Positions 47,869-59,365 of a stretch of 64,000 nt of DNA are shown here, piece by piece. The position numbers and the translations under genes are program-made. The stretch comes from Rotaria socialis (lineage: Eukaryota; Rotifera; Eurotatoria; Philodinida; Philodinidae): contig CAJNYU010000025.1 in assembly GCA_905331475.1 (NCBI GenBank), positions 268,600 to 332,599 of the forward strand, given 5' to 3'. A model generated the notes under the pieces. It did not search any database. It was not told the origin of the DNA and worked only from the letters and a program-made list of their open reading frames with translations. Position 1 is the first letter of the stretch; each line of letters begins with the position of its first letter.

Positions 47869-50050
47869 CGTGGGTCACTCTGAAAGTTTCGGGATTTGCA
47901 ATACTGATAGCTCAATTTAAAAATAATTTTATTATATTTGTTCAAAGTAATGTCCTTGTGCACTAATGTACTTATTCATTCTTTCGAACCACAGTTCATA
48001 GCATTGGTAGAAATCCTCTTTTTGGAGATTGTCCATTTGTTCTTAGATAGTAGCATGAAGTTCATCAATGTCCTTGAAATTTTTTCCACAAAGTTGTTCT
48101 TTAATTTTTGGAAATAACCAGAAGTCGCAGGGACTTAAGTCTGGTGAATACGTTGGATGACCCATTAGTTTAACACGTTGAGCATTTAAAAATTCCATCG
48201 TTGGTGTTGTCTTGTGAGCTGATGCATTGTCATGGTGAATAATAAGATCATTAAGACGTCAGCGTTTCTTCACTTGTTTTAAAACATATGAAAGATATTC
48301 ATCTGTATACCATTTAGCTGTAACTGTCTTATCACTTTCAAGAGGGATGATTGTATTAAAACCAGGTTTCATAAAGAAAATTGCAAACATAAGTTTGCCA
48401 AAAGAACGTTGTCGACGAACGTTCGTTGGCTGAGGATCATTTCTTGCAACCCAAACTTGACTTTGACGTTTCGTCTCTGGATCATAATAGTAAAACTAGC
48501 TTTCATCACCAGTAATAATGTCATAAACACGTTTTGATCTTCCACCATCGAACTTTTCGAGCATTGCCTGACAATAATCAACACGATCCTGCTTTTGAGC
48601 TTCAGTTAAAAAATGTGGCACCCACCGACATGTAATCTTTCTTAAACCTAAATAATCATGTAGAATAGTTTCAGTTGCTGCCGATCCAATCTGCAAGGTA
48701 TCCTGTATCTGTTGATATATGTAATGTGTAGATCATCATTGATCAGCTGACGGACAGCTTCAATGTTTTCTGGAGTCACTGCACCGCTCGGTCGACCGAC
48801 AGGGCGTTCATCTTCAAAGTGATTTCTGCCACTATTAAATTCAGCATACCACCTGTAAACTGTTGTACGTGAAACACAAGAATCACCAAATGTTTTCTGT
48901 GAAGATTCCAGGCATCCTTCCTGTGACCATTTTTTTTTGTAATCATAATGAATCATAACTCGAATTTGACTACGTGTAAGATCTATAGTAATAAGAAATA
49001 AATGCGAAAAGCTCGGGTTTAAATCTGAGTGTTATGTGTACTTCAAAAGTGAAAAAATATATTCACTGTGTTTTTTATCACTAAATTGCAACGAAAATAT
49101 ACAGGAGTGCTAAGTTACCATGGACTAGCCTCTATGCAACTCTATTCAGTGGCCAAAGACTCAATTCTCACACTGATATTATATCTTTAGAAATCACACG
49201 AATTCAGTTAAGATTCGTGTTTACCTTGGCAAATTGGCTAAGAAGAGTTAATTTTCAATGGACTTATGTTTGTATATAGTAGGATTACGACCGTAAGCTA
49301 CCTCATCAATCTATAAGAGATATATCAGAGACACGGACATCAGTATTTTTCTAATAAATCACCATTATTAATAGCTATCGAGTTCGAGTTTTTACCTTTC
49401 GATAGTCCTTTTGACTAGCTACAAAATCAGGCATTTGAGAAACCCAAAAACGACTGATCATCTGAGACACATCTAGGCAATTTGCTTTCTGGATGCAGTT
49501 TTTGGGCATTTTGAGACCTTCTTCATGGAATGTTTTGTTAGAAAGCTACAGTTTGGTTCAAAACTAATATCAGATTCTGAATCAGCATTAAAAACTGAGT
49601 TAATTGATACAAGTTGTAAATAATTATGAGAAAAAATTTTTTTCAAAAAAATCCTCGTACCTCCCTCAGGGATGGTTTGGTCAATAATGACAATTTGTTT
49701 CGATAACTCAGCCATTTCGTTACGGATCCTGCTCATCTTTGAACTCGACCGAGACCTTGTTAAGACTGAACTGTGTAGAAAATTTCATGACGATCGGACT
49801 CTTCTTTCAAAAGTTCTCGTGTTAACGGCCAGACACACTAACCGATTCTAGAGTGTACTGACGTTTTGAGTACACAAAAAATGTGTTAGTAGTATATCAA
49901 TTTATCTATAAGAAAAACAAAGGGAAAAACGTTCAAGAGCCTAAACTTTGTGGACTTTCTTGTAAGACTTGGAGCTACTACTGCAACTACCAAAGTCGTT
50001 CAGATATCTTAAATTAATCAAGAATCCCGAAACTTTCAGAGTGACCCACA
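47869..50050 (-). mobile_element. Mariner-family transposon, inactive, oversized
   Basis: Terminal inverted repeats of about 27 bp (GTGGGTCACTCTGAAAGTTT... at the left, the inverse at the right) are flanked by TA on both sides (47867-47868 and 50051-50052). The minus-strand transposase occupies about 49000-47940. The element is about 2.18 kb, whereas mariners are near 1.3 kb, so about 0.9 kb of extra sequence lies between the transposase start and the right TIR. Confidence 0.9.
47940..49000 (-). pseudogene. Mariner transposase, multiple stops
   Basis: Segments in order: helix-turn-helix region (QSQIRVMIHYDYKKKWSQEG, RTTVYRWYAEFNSG), the GRPSGAVTPEN linker, the catalytic part with TGDES (first Asp), IIHHDNASAHKT (second Asp) and YSPDLSPCDFWLF (third Asp; the DD34D spacing of the mariner family), and ending near SAQGHYFEQ. 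Lesions: a frame change after LINDDLHIT, TAG replacing the conserved Trp after TGDES, TGA within the segment before the second Asp motif, and TAA in the C-terminal part. Cut-and-paste transposition at TA sites is the family activity; this copy cannot supply it. Confidence 0.92.
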
Positions 50051-50052
50051 TA

Positions 50053-50470
50053 TAAGATGTATTAGGGCGGAGATCGTGTTTTAACAAGATGACGAAGTAA
50101 AAACATCGGGGAGCGAGCTTATTTTGACGGGGAGAGGGGAGAAGGGCGAGGAGCTTAAAGTGTTACATTCAGTGGTATAAATTTAGTTTTATTTATTACA
50201 TTATTTTATAAGATTTTTCTGTCCATTCTTAGTGATAGTATGATAAAATAATAAATAGTACTAGTGTATTTTTTTTTGAAGAAGAAGACTAAAAATCAAC
50301 AATTCTATATTTATCAATCGAAAACTATCGATAATTTCACAACAGTTTAAAAATTTTATCATTGTGTTAAATTTATTGCTAAACATAGTTTTACAAAAGA
50401 AAGTATGTGGCTGAGCAGAAAAATTCAGCTAAAACAGGTAGTTTGAGGCACTAAAGTGAAAGGGTGCGTC
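50053..50470. other. Spacer between mariner and hAT element
   Basis: About 420 bp, AT-rich apart from a short G-rich patch at about 50130-50155. Nothing recognised. Confidence 0.4.
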
Positions 50471-50478
50471 ATCTATAT

Positions 50479-51884
50479 CAGAGATGATCACAAGACAAGA
50501 TTTTTCATCCTGTCCTGCTCTATGCTGATGACGTCTTTGTCCTGGCGGGCGGCAGAACAGGACAAAAATCAAAATTGTGTCCTGTCCTGCTGAATTTTTG
50601 CGTCCCAACGGGTGATAGGATAATACACGAAAGCTTTATCCTAGTTTTTGTTTTGCTAATTTATTCCTCTTTTTTCGAACGACAGAGATTCTGTACGGAG
50701 AGTTGTTAATCTGACTATCGTTTATCAGGGATCTGCGGAAGGGGAAATAGAGGTCCGGATCCTCCCATTTTTCAAAAGTAGTGAATTGCTCAAGTAAATC
50801 TGTACTAGAGCGTTTATTTTAAAATATCAATATAAGAAATTTGTTTTGTAGAAGTGCACAGGAATTTATACTTAGGATCTCCCACTTTTTTCTTTGGGCA
50901 CATCTCTGTCGTTGATCAAATCAAATCAAATATTATTATGATTCACGTGAGACCTAAGTAATAACTTCCTATCATGAAATACAAGAAATCTACTCTAGAT
51001 CATCACTTATTTTATAAGTACAACAAAATATAAGAGAATCCAAGTGTTATATCTTGACAGTACATTTATGGCAAGAAATACAGAAAAAATGAACATGATT
51101 CATTGTAATATCATTATCTTATGTTATACTAGGTATTCTCTATGAAACGTAGCAACTGCTTAAACTGTTATCACAAAAAACAACTATTTTCATGAATAAA
51201 TGTACTGTAATAATTGAAAGAACTAATATATCCTGGCATTCTTTGAACAGTACCATGTTCAACTAATTTTTCTGGATAGCGAAAGACTTCCAACAGACCT
51301 ATCAATACTGTTCAGGATTCTTTTTTTCTCACAAAACATTATTTTTATGAGTTTCATATTTAGATCATTGTCAACATTGGAGAAATTTCATGTGTTCGAC
51401 GATGATGAAGTTTTACTACTGCTCATGCTAAATATTTATTTTGAGATTCAATAAATCGAAATATAAAATACAAAGTAAAATAATAGGCATTCGTGGTGAA
51501 AAGAACAAAAAAAATTTGTTTCGTGTTGCTTTCTCTTTGTATGCTGACTAAAAATTTCTGAATCATCAATAATTACATATTAATTGGTAGCTTTTCTTCA
51601 ACGGATATTTGAATTAGTGTTATGAATCATTCTCAAAGCGATATCTATCACTCATCACATACGTCGAGTGTTCAAAAATGACGTATCGAAAATGATAGTC
51701 GTTTAAAAAAAATATCAATAACAATAGAACGAGAAAGTTCACACGAGAAATTTTTCTGTACTGTTCCCTTCTGTTCTAACCGTTACCTTTGTCCTGGCAG
51801 GCGGCAGGACAGGACAAAAATCAAAATCACCTCCTATCCTACAGGACAGGACAGTAGGACCGTCCTGTCCTGTGATCATCTCTG
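50479..51884. mobile_element. Non-autonomous hAT-type element with 8-bp target duplication
   Basis: The ends CAGAGATGATCACA and TGTGATCATCTCTG are perfect inverted repeats. ATCTATAT flanks both sides (50471-50478 and 51885-51892), a perfect 8-bp target duplication, as for hAT elements. Subterminal regions are packed with CCTGTCCTG/CAGGACAGG words, and a 34-bp block starting TTTGTCCTGGC occurs near both ends in the same orientation (50536 and 51788). The 1.2 kb between holds no transposase ORF. Confidence 0.88.
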
Positions 51885-52096
51885 ATCTATATTGTTAATA
51901 TTTTCATTTAACTTTATTTGAATTCTAAAAAAAATAGAGAAGATTCTATGACATTAAATTGATATCGATCGAATCCAAATGTCATATAATGCGAAAACTT
52001 CCGATAATCTATTTTAGAAATTTGATATAATTCAATACGAATGATTACATCATAGCAACTGATCAACATTTACATCATTTCTCTCGTTTCATTTAG

Positions 52097-55000
52097 TCCA
52101 AAAGTGTCAATTGAATTTTACAAAAACAATCAAAAATCCAATTGAATATAATTCTGATACTCAATCTGTTGCTGTTGGCAATTTCAACAATGATAATGAC
52201 AAGTGGTTAGATATCGTTGTTGCCAATCGTGTTGTCGATAGTATATCTGTATTTCTTGATTATAATAACGGCATTTTTGAAAATCACATGAAATATTCGA
52301 CTGGCTTATATTCTGCTCCATACATGGTGGCGGTTGGTGATTTCAACAACAATGATCAGGCGGATATTGCTGTCGCATATTTTGGCACTAACAGTATAGG
52401 TATATTCTTAGGATTTGGAAATGGTTCATTTGCAAGCCAAAACATAACCTCAACTGGTTCATCTCGTCCAATCTGGATTCACTTAGCTGATCTCGATAAT
52501 GACACTTTTCTTGATATTGTTACTGTTAATTATGGCACCAACAGTATAAGCATATTCTATGGCTTTGGAAATGGCAATTTTTCGTATCCGATAACATATT
52601 CAACAGGCTATGATTCTTCGCCATTCTCAGCCGTCAGTGGAGATATGAACAATGACAATCACTTAGATCTTATCATTGCTAATTATGGTACAAACAATAT
52701 AGGAATACATCTGGCAAACGGTAACAGAACTTACTTACAACAAAAGATATTGTCAACTGGTATCAATTCACATCCATATTCGGTCATCGTTGGCTATTTT
52801 AACAATGATAATATGTTAGATATTGCCGTTGCTAATTATGGAAATAACAATATTGCTGTACTTCTGGGTGACGGTAATGCAACTTTTACCAGTCAAATAA
52901 CATACTCGCTTAATACTTCTCCATATTCTATTGGTCTTGGCGATTTCAACAAAGATAATCGACTTGATTTAGTCGTCACTACTAAAGGTACTTATAACAT
53001 AGGTATATTATTAGGACTTGGGAACGGAACCTTTCTCGATCCAGTAATGAATTCTACCGGATCTTCCTCTTCAACTTCAGTTGCAGTAGCTGATTTCAAT
53101 AAAGATAATCTACTAGACGTTATTATCACCAGCAATGATACTAACACCATGAGTCTTCTATTTGGTTATGATGAAGGCTTTCAAACGCAAAAAACGTATT
53201 CAACTGGCTTTTTTCCAAAGTCTGTAGCTGTTGGTGATATCAATAATGATGACCGAATAGATATTATTGTTGCTAATTATGGCGATAATACTACAAGTGT
53301 ACTTTTCGGATACGGCAATGGATCCTTTGCAAATCAAGTCATATATTCAACTGGCCCTTCACCATGTTCCGTCGCTGTCAGGGATTTGAACAACGACAAT
53401 CGACTGGATATCCTTGTTGCTAATTATGATGACAATACTATAAGTGTGCTTCTCGGGTTTGGTAATGGTTCTTTTGCACATCAAATCAAGCATTCCACTG
53501 GCTCTCTTCCACGGTCTATAGCTGTTGGTGATATCAACAATGATGAACGACTGGATATTGTTGTTGCTAATTATGGCGACAATACTACGAGTGTACTTCT
53601 CGGATACGGCAATGGATCCTTTGCAAATCAAGTCAAATATTCAACTGGCCATTTGCCATACTCCGTCGCTGTTGGAGATTCGAACAACGACGGTCGACTA
53701 GATATCCTTGTTGCTAATTATGATGACAATACTATAAGTGTGCTTCTCGGACATGGTAATGGTTCTTTTGCAAATCAAATCAACTACTCAACTGGTCGTT
53801 GGCCATCCTCTATTGCTGTTGGGGATTTCAATAACGATGCTCAGTTGGATATTGTCGTTACTAGTTTTTGGGACAACAATGTAGGTATATTTCTAGGATA
53901 TAACAATGGCTCTTTCACAAAACAAGAAACATATTCAACTGGCTCCTATCCAATGTCTGTAGATGTTGGTGATTTCAACAATGACACTCAATTGGATATT
54001 GTCGTTGTTCTTTTTGCTGACAATAATGTATGTTTACTGCGCGGATTTGGTAATGGGTCTTTCGCAAATCAAATAAAGTATTCAATCGGTTCGAGTTCAT
54101 CTTCCATAGCTGCTGGTGACTTTAACAACGATACTCGATTGGATATCGTCGTTGTTCATGATGCTTACAGTAATGTAGGTGTATTGCTTCATTATGCGAA
54201 AGGATTTTTAGGAAACGGAATCAAATTTACATCTAATATTGCTTCCGACCTAGAATATGTTGCTGTCGTTGATTTTAACAATGACAAGATTCTAGATCTT
54301 GTTGTCGCTAATTATGGAACTGATAATATAGGTACACTTCTTGGGTATGGTGATGGATCGTTTTCAAGACAAAAAACATTTTCAACAGGCCCAAATTCAA
54401 ATCCATATTCAATTGCCATTGGTGATTTCAATAAAGACAATCAACTGGATTTGGCTGTAGCCAATAATGCTATTAAGAACATCGATATGTTTCTTGGAAA
54501 TGGAAATGGAGCATTTGCACATCAATCAACTTATACGTCAAGCTTGAAAGTAGCTCCTTCAATTGTCACTGCTGGCGATTTCAACAATGATGGACAATCA
54601 GAAATTGTTTCGGCATATAACAATAATGATAATATAGATATATTTGTGGTATTCGATTCTGCCTTATTTACAAAACAATTTACGTATTCAACTGGCTCTT
54701 CATCATATTTTGTGGCTGCTGGCGATTTCAACAACGATATTCACATGGATATTGTCGTTGCTACTCCTGCTTCCAAGACTGTAAGTGTACTTCTCGGATA
54801 CGGCAATGGGTCCTTTGCAAATCAAATCAAATATTCAACTGGCCCTTCACCAGCCTCCGTCGCTGTTGGGGATTTCAACAATGACGATCGACTGGATATC
54901 CTTGTTGCTAATGATGGTGACGATACTATAAGTGTGCTTCTCGGACATGGTAACGGATCTTTTGCAAATCAAATCAAATATTCAACTGGCCGTTCGCCAC

Positions 55001-56148
55001 ATTTCGTCGCTGTTGGGGATTTGAACAACGACGATCGACTGGATATCCTTGTTGCTAATGATGGTGACGATACTATAAGTGTGCTTCTCGGACATGGTAA
55101 CGGATCTTTTGCAAATCGAATCGAACATTCAACTAACAGTTCGTCACGCTGCGTCGTTGTTGGGGATTTCAATAACGATGCTCGGTTGGATATTGTCGTT
55201 GCTTCTTCTTCTGTCAGCGGTGTAGGTATATTTCTCGGATATGGCAATGGATCTTTCTCAAAACAAGGAACATATTCAACTGGCTTCTTTCCAGTGTCTG
55301 TAGCTGTTGGTGATTTCAACAACGACGGTCGACTGGATATCCTTGTTGCTAATAACGGAGACGACACTGTGAGTGTCCTTTTCGGCTCTGGGAACGGATC
55401 TTTTGCAAACTTATACAAGTATTCAACTGGATCTGGTCCGAATTCTGTAGCTGTTACTGATTTCAACAACGACACTCAATTGGATTTCGTTGTTGCTAAT
55501 TGGTACGACAGCACTATAAATGTATTTTCTGGTTACGCCAATAAGAATTTTAAATACCTAACGACGCTCATAACTGGTAACACGTCTCATCCACGCGCAT
55601 TTGTCGTTGACGATTTTAACAACGACACTCATATGGATATTGCTGTTCTGAATTCAGGCACTAATAATATTGGCATTTTTCTTGGATTTGGCAATAATTC
55701 TTTTGCAAATCAAACAACATATTCCACTGGTTCTGTCCCATGTTCTTTAGTTGTTGGTGATTTAAACAACGATAATCGATTAGATATTATTGTTGCTAAT
55801 GCTAATGATAGTAGTATCAGTGTGTTTCTGGGTTATGGTAATGGCTCTTTGGCAACTCAAACGACGTATTCAATTGAAAGTAATTCTGAACCTTGTTCAG
55901 TTGCTATTGGCGATTTTAATAATGATGCCGTACTAGACATTATTGTCGCTAATCGCCTGGGAAAAAATATAGCTATATTTCTTGGGCATGGCGATGGTAC
56001 TTTGAGAGTTTCAAAAGTATACTTGCTCAATTATGAATCCTTACCATTCTCTGTTGTGGTTGGGGATTTCAATAAAGACAGAAAGCTGGATTTTGCAGTC
56101 GCCAACTATGGCACTAATGATTTAAACATTTTTTTGCAAACTTGTTAA
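52097..56148 (+). CDS. VCBS/FG-GAP repeat protein, 27 tandem repeats, 5' exon(s) not found
   Basis: One uninterrupted exon of 4.05 kb (acceptor atttag at 52091-52096, TAA at 56146-56148) gives about 1350 residues. Twenty-seven repeats of roughly 48 aa each carry a core like VGDFNNDNRLDIVVANY plus GNGSF and YSTG. The DxNxDxxxD pattern is the calcium-binding loop of FG-GAP/VCBS beta-propeller repeats, as in integrin alpha chains and many bacterial surface proteins. The exon opens without an ATG; the first possible residues are QKCQLNFT, so an upstream exon carrying a signal or transmembrane part is expected but was not identified, and a hAT insertion ends only 212 bp before it. Likely extracellular or cell-surface adhesion/recognition. 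Repeats 8-9 and 10-11, and 19 and 20, are nearly identical in DNA, showing recent internal duplication. Many N-glycosylation sites (NGS, NDS). Confidence 0.85.
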
Positions 56149-56436
56149 TTTGCCTCTTTAACTTTACATATTTCTGTTGTTTGCTGTTTCTATATTATGT
56201 ATCTTATGATGTAAACAGTGTGTGTGTGTGTGCCCATGTGAAATTAAATCGCAAAAAGTCTTGATTTTTGCGATTTATTTTCACATGGGTATTGGTTCTT
56301 ACTGTATAATCGATTTTAATCGCATGTGTTGAAGATATACAGTGGCTGTCAAAATTGTCCGACCACCTAGTGGAAAACTTTTGTTCATTCTATATCTGAG
56401 AGATGAGAGTAGCTAACGACCTACAACTTGCACCAT

Positions 56437-56568
56437 CTTGAGGGTGTGGGTGTGGGTGTGGGTGTGGGTGTGGGTGTGGGTGTGGGTGTGGGTGTGGGTG
56501 TGGGTGGGTGTGTAGGTGACGATCAATATAGTCAAGTCCACACCCACACCCACACTCACACCTTCAAG
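56437..56568. repeat. Telomere-repeat fold-back F10, the longest
   Basis: About twelve uninterrupted GGGTGT units on the left, spacer gtaggtgacgatcaatatag, then four CCACAC units on the right. The symmetry extends outside the repeats (CTTGA...TTCAAG). The spacer shares the word TGACGAT with the F3/F9 core. Confidence 0.8.
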
Positions 56569-56588
56569 AATATCTACTTTATTTTCCA

Positions 56589-56974
56589 GTAAAATCACGT
56601 ATTATTTAACAGCATTCATCGGTAAAACTAGATTTACAACCAGTAGCTACTGTCACAATAAATCGACTGATGACTCTTCAATTGTCTACAAAACTGGCGA
56701 TGAAGTTCATTTTGGCCGTATTCATAGAATTTTTACTTTAGATGATGGAGAAGTACTATTTCAAGTGTTCTCACTATCGAACTCTTCTGATTTTATCTGC
56801 GAAGTTAGTGACGAGCAATTTTATTACGATGAAATTGAAATTGGAATGATTAATTCTGGAACAACTATCTGTATAATCAAAGCAGAGCAAACAATTGAAA
56901 AGTGTGTTTTTTATTTGGAGTCAAACGGTCGTGCAACATTTATTCGATTCCCTAATCTGGAAGAACATTCTTGA
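56589..56974 (+). pseudogene. C-terminal fragment resembling Tnp2/CACTA-type transposon proteins
   Basis: The frame after a possible acceptor (ttattttccag at about 56578-56588) encodes about 128 residues with VYKTGDEVHFGRIHRIFTL, DDGEVLFQVF and a Cys/Ile-rich end to a TGA-type stop at 56974. The order 'YKxGD-V-FGRI--I---DGEVLF-V' is what I associate with the C-terminal domain of animal Tnp2-like (En/Spm, CACTA) proteins; this is pattern memory and not proven. No catalytic part is present. The telomere hairpin F10 abuts its 5' side. Confidence 0.45.
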
Positions 56975-57149
56975 TTATTGATTCAACTATATTATATTCT
57001 ACTCAAGCATAAATAAAAAAGATGATTATGTACTCACTACTCTCACATAGGAGTTGATCTACTAGAATCAATCATCAACAGAAATCATATGAAATCATCC
57101 AACGAAATTTTCAGTGGAAAGTTCATTTTGAAATATGAAAGCTGACAGC

Positions 57150-57345
57150 AAGTTCAAGACTATAAAGATAAAAATTGACAGTACTTTTTAGCTTTCTTTC
57201 TTACAAGTGCTGGAACGCGCTTAGAATTATAAAGTTTGACAGCACTTTTCAGCTTCCCACTTTATAAGTGCTGAAAAGCGCTGAGAATTATAAAGTTTGA
57301 CAGAACTTTTCAGCTTCCCACTTTATAAGTGCTGAAAAGTGCTTC
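57150..57345 (+). repeat. About 62-bp tandem repeat, three copies
   Basis: Units start with attataaagtttgacag (second at 57224, third at 57286; a diverged first copy at about 57160). Each unit contains an inverted repeat AGCACTTTTCAGC ... GCTGAAAAGCGCT, so each can form a hairpin. The following 150 bp contains more GCTTAAxxx and AAGCGCTT words of the same flavour. Confidence 0.65.
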
Positions 57346-57889
57346 ACAAGCCGCATTCTCAGCTGTATTCAGCGGCTTAATTGATTCAAGTCATTTTCAG
57401 CAGCTTAAAACAGTAATGTTTAAGCACTTTAAAGCGCTTAATTGAATGGTAAGCTTATTTAAGCGCTTGAAATTAGCTTACGCATGCAAAAATTTTCACA
57501 TGGGCAACACAAATAAGGCTTTTTAATAAAAGCACTACCTAATGATGATGAAGTTTATCAAACAACTACGCTAAATAACGAAATGGTATCACAACAAAGT
57601 AAAACAATAAGCCGAAGCCGTTTATTATGAATTTCCCATCATTCTAGTTACTCTCACATGTCTCTCATTCTATGAAATCTGTTTTATCTTTTTAGTTTGA
57701 CAGAAAACAATAAATATTGATTGAATAAAGTTAATCTTCAAGAATTAAGATAATTGTATAACGAAAAGACAAACGAATTTAATTGATAAAGCACTCATGT
57801 TGTGATAAATACTTTCAATTTTTTTCTAATATGACTATTATCTAAAGTAGCTTAATTTCGTCGAACAGCACTGATTGCAGTAATTCCAA

Positions 57890-57898
57890 TATAAATAG
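57890..57898 (+). promoter_or_regulatory. TATA box of the ALF-like gene
   Basis: TATAAATAG lies 39 bp before the ATG at 57937, implying a short 5' UTR of roughly 10-20 nt. It is the clearest core promoter in the window. Confidence 0.55.
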
Positions 57899-57936
57899 AT
57901 GCTTCGTGTAACATACAACCGAGCTAATACTATTAC

Positions 57937-58383
57937 ATGGCAAGCAAAATGATCATCGTGCTTATTACAATATTTGCAGCTTTGCATTCGTCTTTTTGCG
58001 CAGAAACAGCTACGTCTGTAGAAGGCAAAGGGATTGATGTAAGTGCGTGTGCATCACAAAACTGGGTATCTTGCAGTGTAAGTGTTGGCAATGCTCTTTA
58101 TAACTGGATAACTAACCTCTCTGGATGGAAAAATGGACGACAAACGATTCCAGCATTTCGGGGAACATGTATCGGGGAATATAAGGGAGGTTTCCATAAT
58201 TGGCAATGGAAATATAACGGAAAATTCTCGTGCGATCATGTATCAAAAACCATTGTAGGATATTCTTCGAAATTTAAAAGTCGAAGCGGTGCTATTAAGC
58301 AATCAATACAAGACTTTATACAGAAAGCTGGTCGAGCTGGTGTGCTAACTCCAGAACAAATTGCTGCCTACAACTCTGGTTAA
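57937..58383 (+). CDS. Secreted anti-lipopolysaccharide factor (ALF)-like protein
   Basis: Intronless, 148 aa. Residues 1-21 (MASKMIIVLITIFAALHSSFC) form a signal peptide. The mature part has ALF features in order: a hydrophobic N-terminal helix region (VGNALYNWITNLSGW), two cysteines (in RGTCIGEYK and GKFSCDHV) enclosing exactly 20 residues with a Trp/Lys/Tyr-rich strand (HNWQWKYNGK), then KSRSGAIKQSIQDFIQKAG, the family's SRSG and DF(I/V)xKA helix. ALFs of crustaceans and horseshoe crabs bind lipid A through the hairpin between the cysteines and kill Gram-negative bacteria. A third and fourth Cys (SACASQ, VSCSV) precede the core. A polyadenylation signal AATAAA lies at 58415. It would act outside the cell. 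Charge of the loop is lower than in strong LPS binders, so potency cannot be inferred. Confidence 0.75.
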   Translation: MASKMIIVLITIFAALHSSFCAETATSVEGKGIDVSACASQNWVSCSVSVGNALYNWITNLSGWKNGRQTIPAFRGTCIGEYKGGFHNWQWKYNGKFSCDHVSKTIVGYSSKFKSRSGAIKQSIQDFIQKAGRAGVLTPEQIAAYNSG

Positions 58384-59008
58384 TCTGTCAATACTGATGG
58401 ACTCATATCACAAAACAATAAATTGTTTTTATCTGATTTTTTAATAAATCGGAAACCGTCCACTAGTTTAGTCCTGTTTTGAAAACAATAGCAGCATTCA
58501 CATTCTTATGCTATATTTCTAACCAATACTCAGATTTCGGTGTGCATATTTTTGAGTATAACGTTGATCCACGCAGCTACACCCGCACCCCATCCTGGTT
58601 TCGAATCATGATCATCCTTTCAGCCTATAAAGTGTGAAAAACCTTGGTTTCTGCAGAAGATCTTTTAAAAATTCCACTGTCTTCTATTAAGATTTGGGAT
58701 ACTTTTCTTGTAGATGGCACATCAATACTATTTGACACTGTGCCATTCTGAAGCGATTTACGATTACATTGTGTTGAAATACTAATTTTTATTTTCTAAT
58801 ATATATATATATATATATGAGATCCTAGAATGACTAAAAACTAAACACTACATGGATGTGCAATTGGAAAAAAGTGGGAAAATGAGTCTTTCTTTAATTG
58901 TTGATTGTGAAATTTATAAGGATTTTGTTGCTGCTTCGTCCTTGACAGCATCTCGGATCACACTAAGTGTTGGTTGAAATACTTCGATGTGACTTTTGAG
59001 ATGCTGGA
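58384..59008. other. Spacer with AT microsatellite
   Basis: About 0.6 kb. (AT)n at 58798-58819 and a short degenerate telomere tract (acacccgcacccc) at about 58578-58591. No gene. Confidence 0.5.
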
Positions 59009-59128
59009 TGGGTGTGGGTTTTGGGTCGGTGTGACTATTGGTGAATATAGTTGTTGCATGGGTGCATCAATAACAGCGAAACCTACACTCATCATATCGT
59101 CGGAGCCCACAGTATGCACCCACACCCA
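59009..59128. repeat. Telomere-repeat fold-back F12
   Basis: Left GGGTGTGGGTTTTGGGTCGGTGT, spacer about 85 bp, right GCACCCACACCC. More open and degenerate than F8 or F10. Confidence 0.5.
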
Positions 59129-59257
59129 ATATTTGCAGTATACTTCGGCAGTTTGTGCACATTCACCTAGAAGAGAATTCCTCTGTCCTTGCTATCAAGC
59201 AAATTGATAGCTATCTCATGACTTAGATTACTGCTTGCGGAGATCGATAGATAACCT

Positions 59258-59283
59258 GTATATATATATATATATATATATAT
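59258..59283. repeat. (TA)n microsatellite
   Basis: About 13 uninterrupted TA units. Confidence 0.9.
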
Positions 59284-59365
59284 GAACACGTAGAGTACAT
59301 AGACAGACATGATTTCTAGCTTGTCGATTGAACGTGTTCAAAAGAAACGTGATAGTTGGCTCCAA

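Larger units (their letters stand above)
56231..57506 (+). mobile_element. Possible DNA transposon remnant bounded by GCCCATGTGAAA ends
   Basis: GCCCATGTGAAA at 56231 and its inverse TTTTCACATGGGC at 57494-57506 form candidate TIRs. The left end also makes a local hairpin of about 26 bp (56232-56288, arms with AAATCGCAAAAA/TTTTTGCGATTT). A transposase-like coding fragment lies inside. A target duplication was not evident. Confidence 0.45.

Noticed and set aside
49473-49736. Minus-strand ORF within the mariner
   Set aside because: No similarity to transposase and located in the unexplained extra segment; left as unassigned.
53359-55475. Minus-strand ORFs inside the VCBS gene
   Set aside because: Shadows of the repeated coding sequence on the plus strand.
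56413-56598. ORF encoding a His-Thr repeat across the telomere tract (minus strand)
   Set aside because: It is a translation of (CACACC)n and has no support beyond the repeat.
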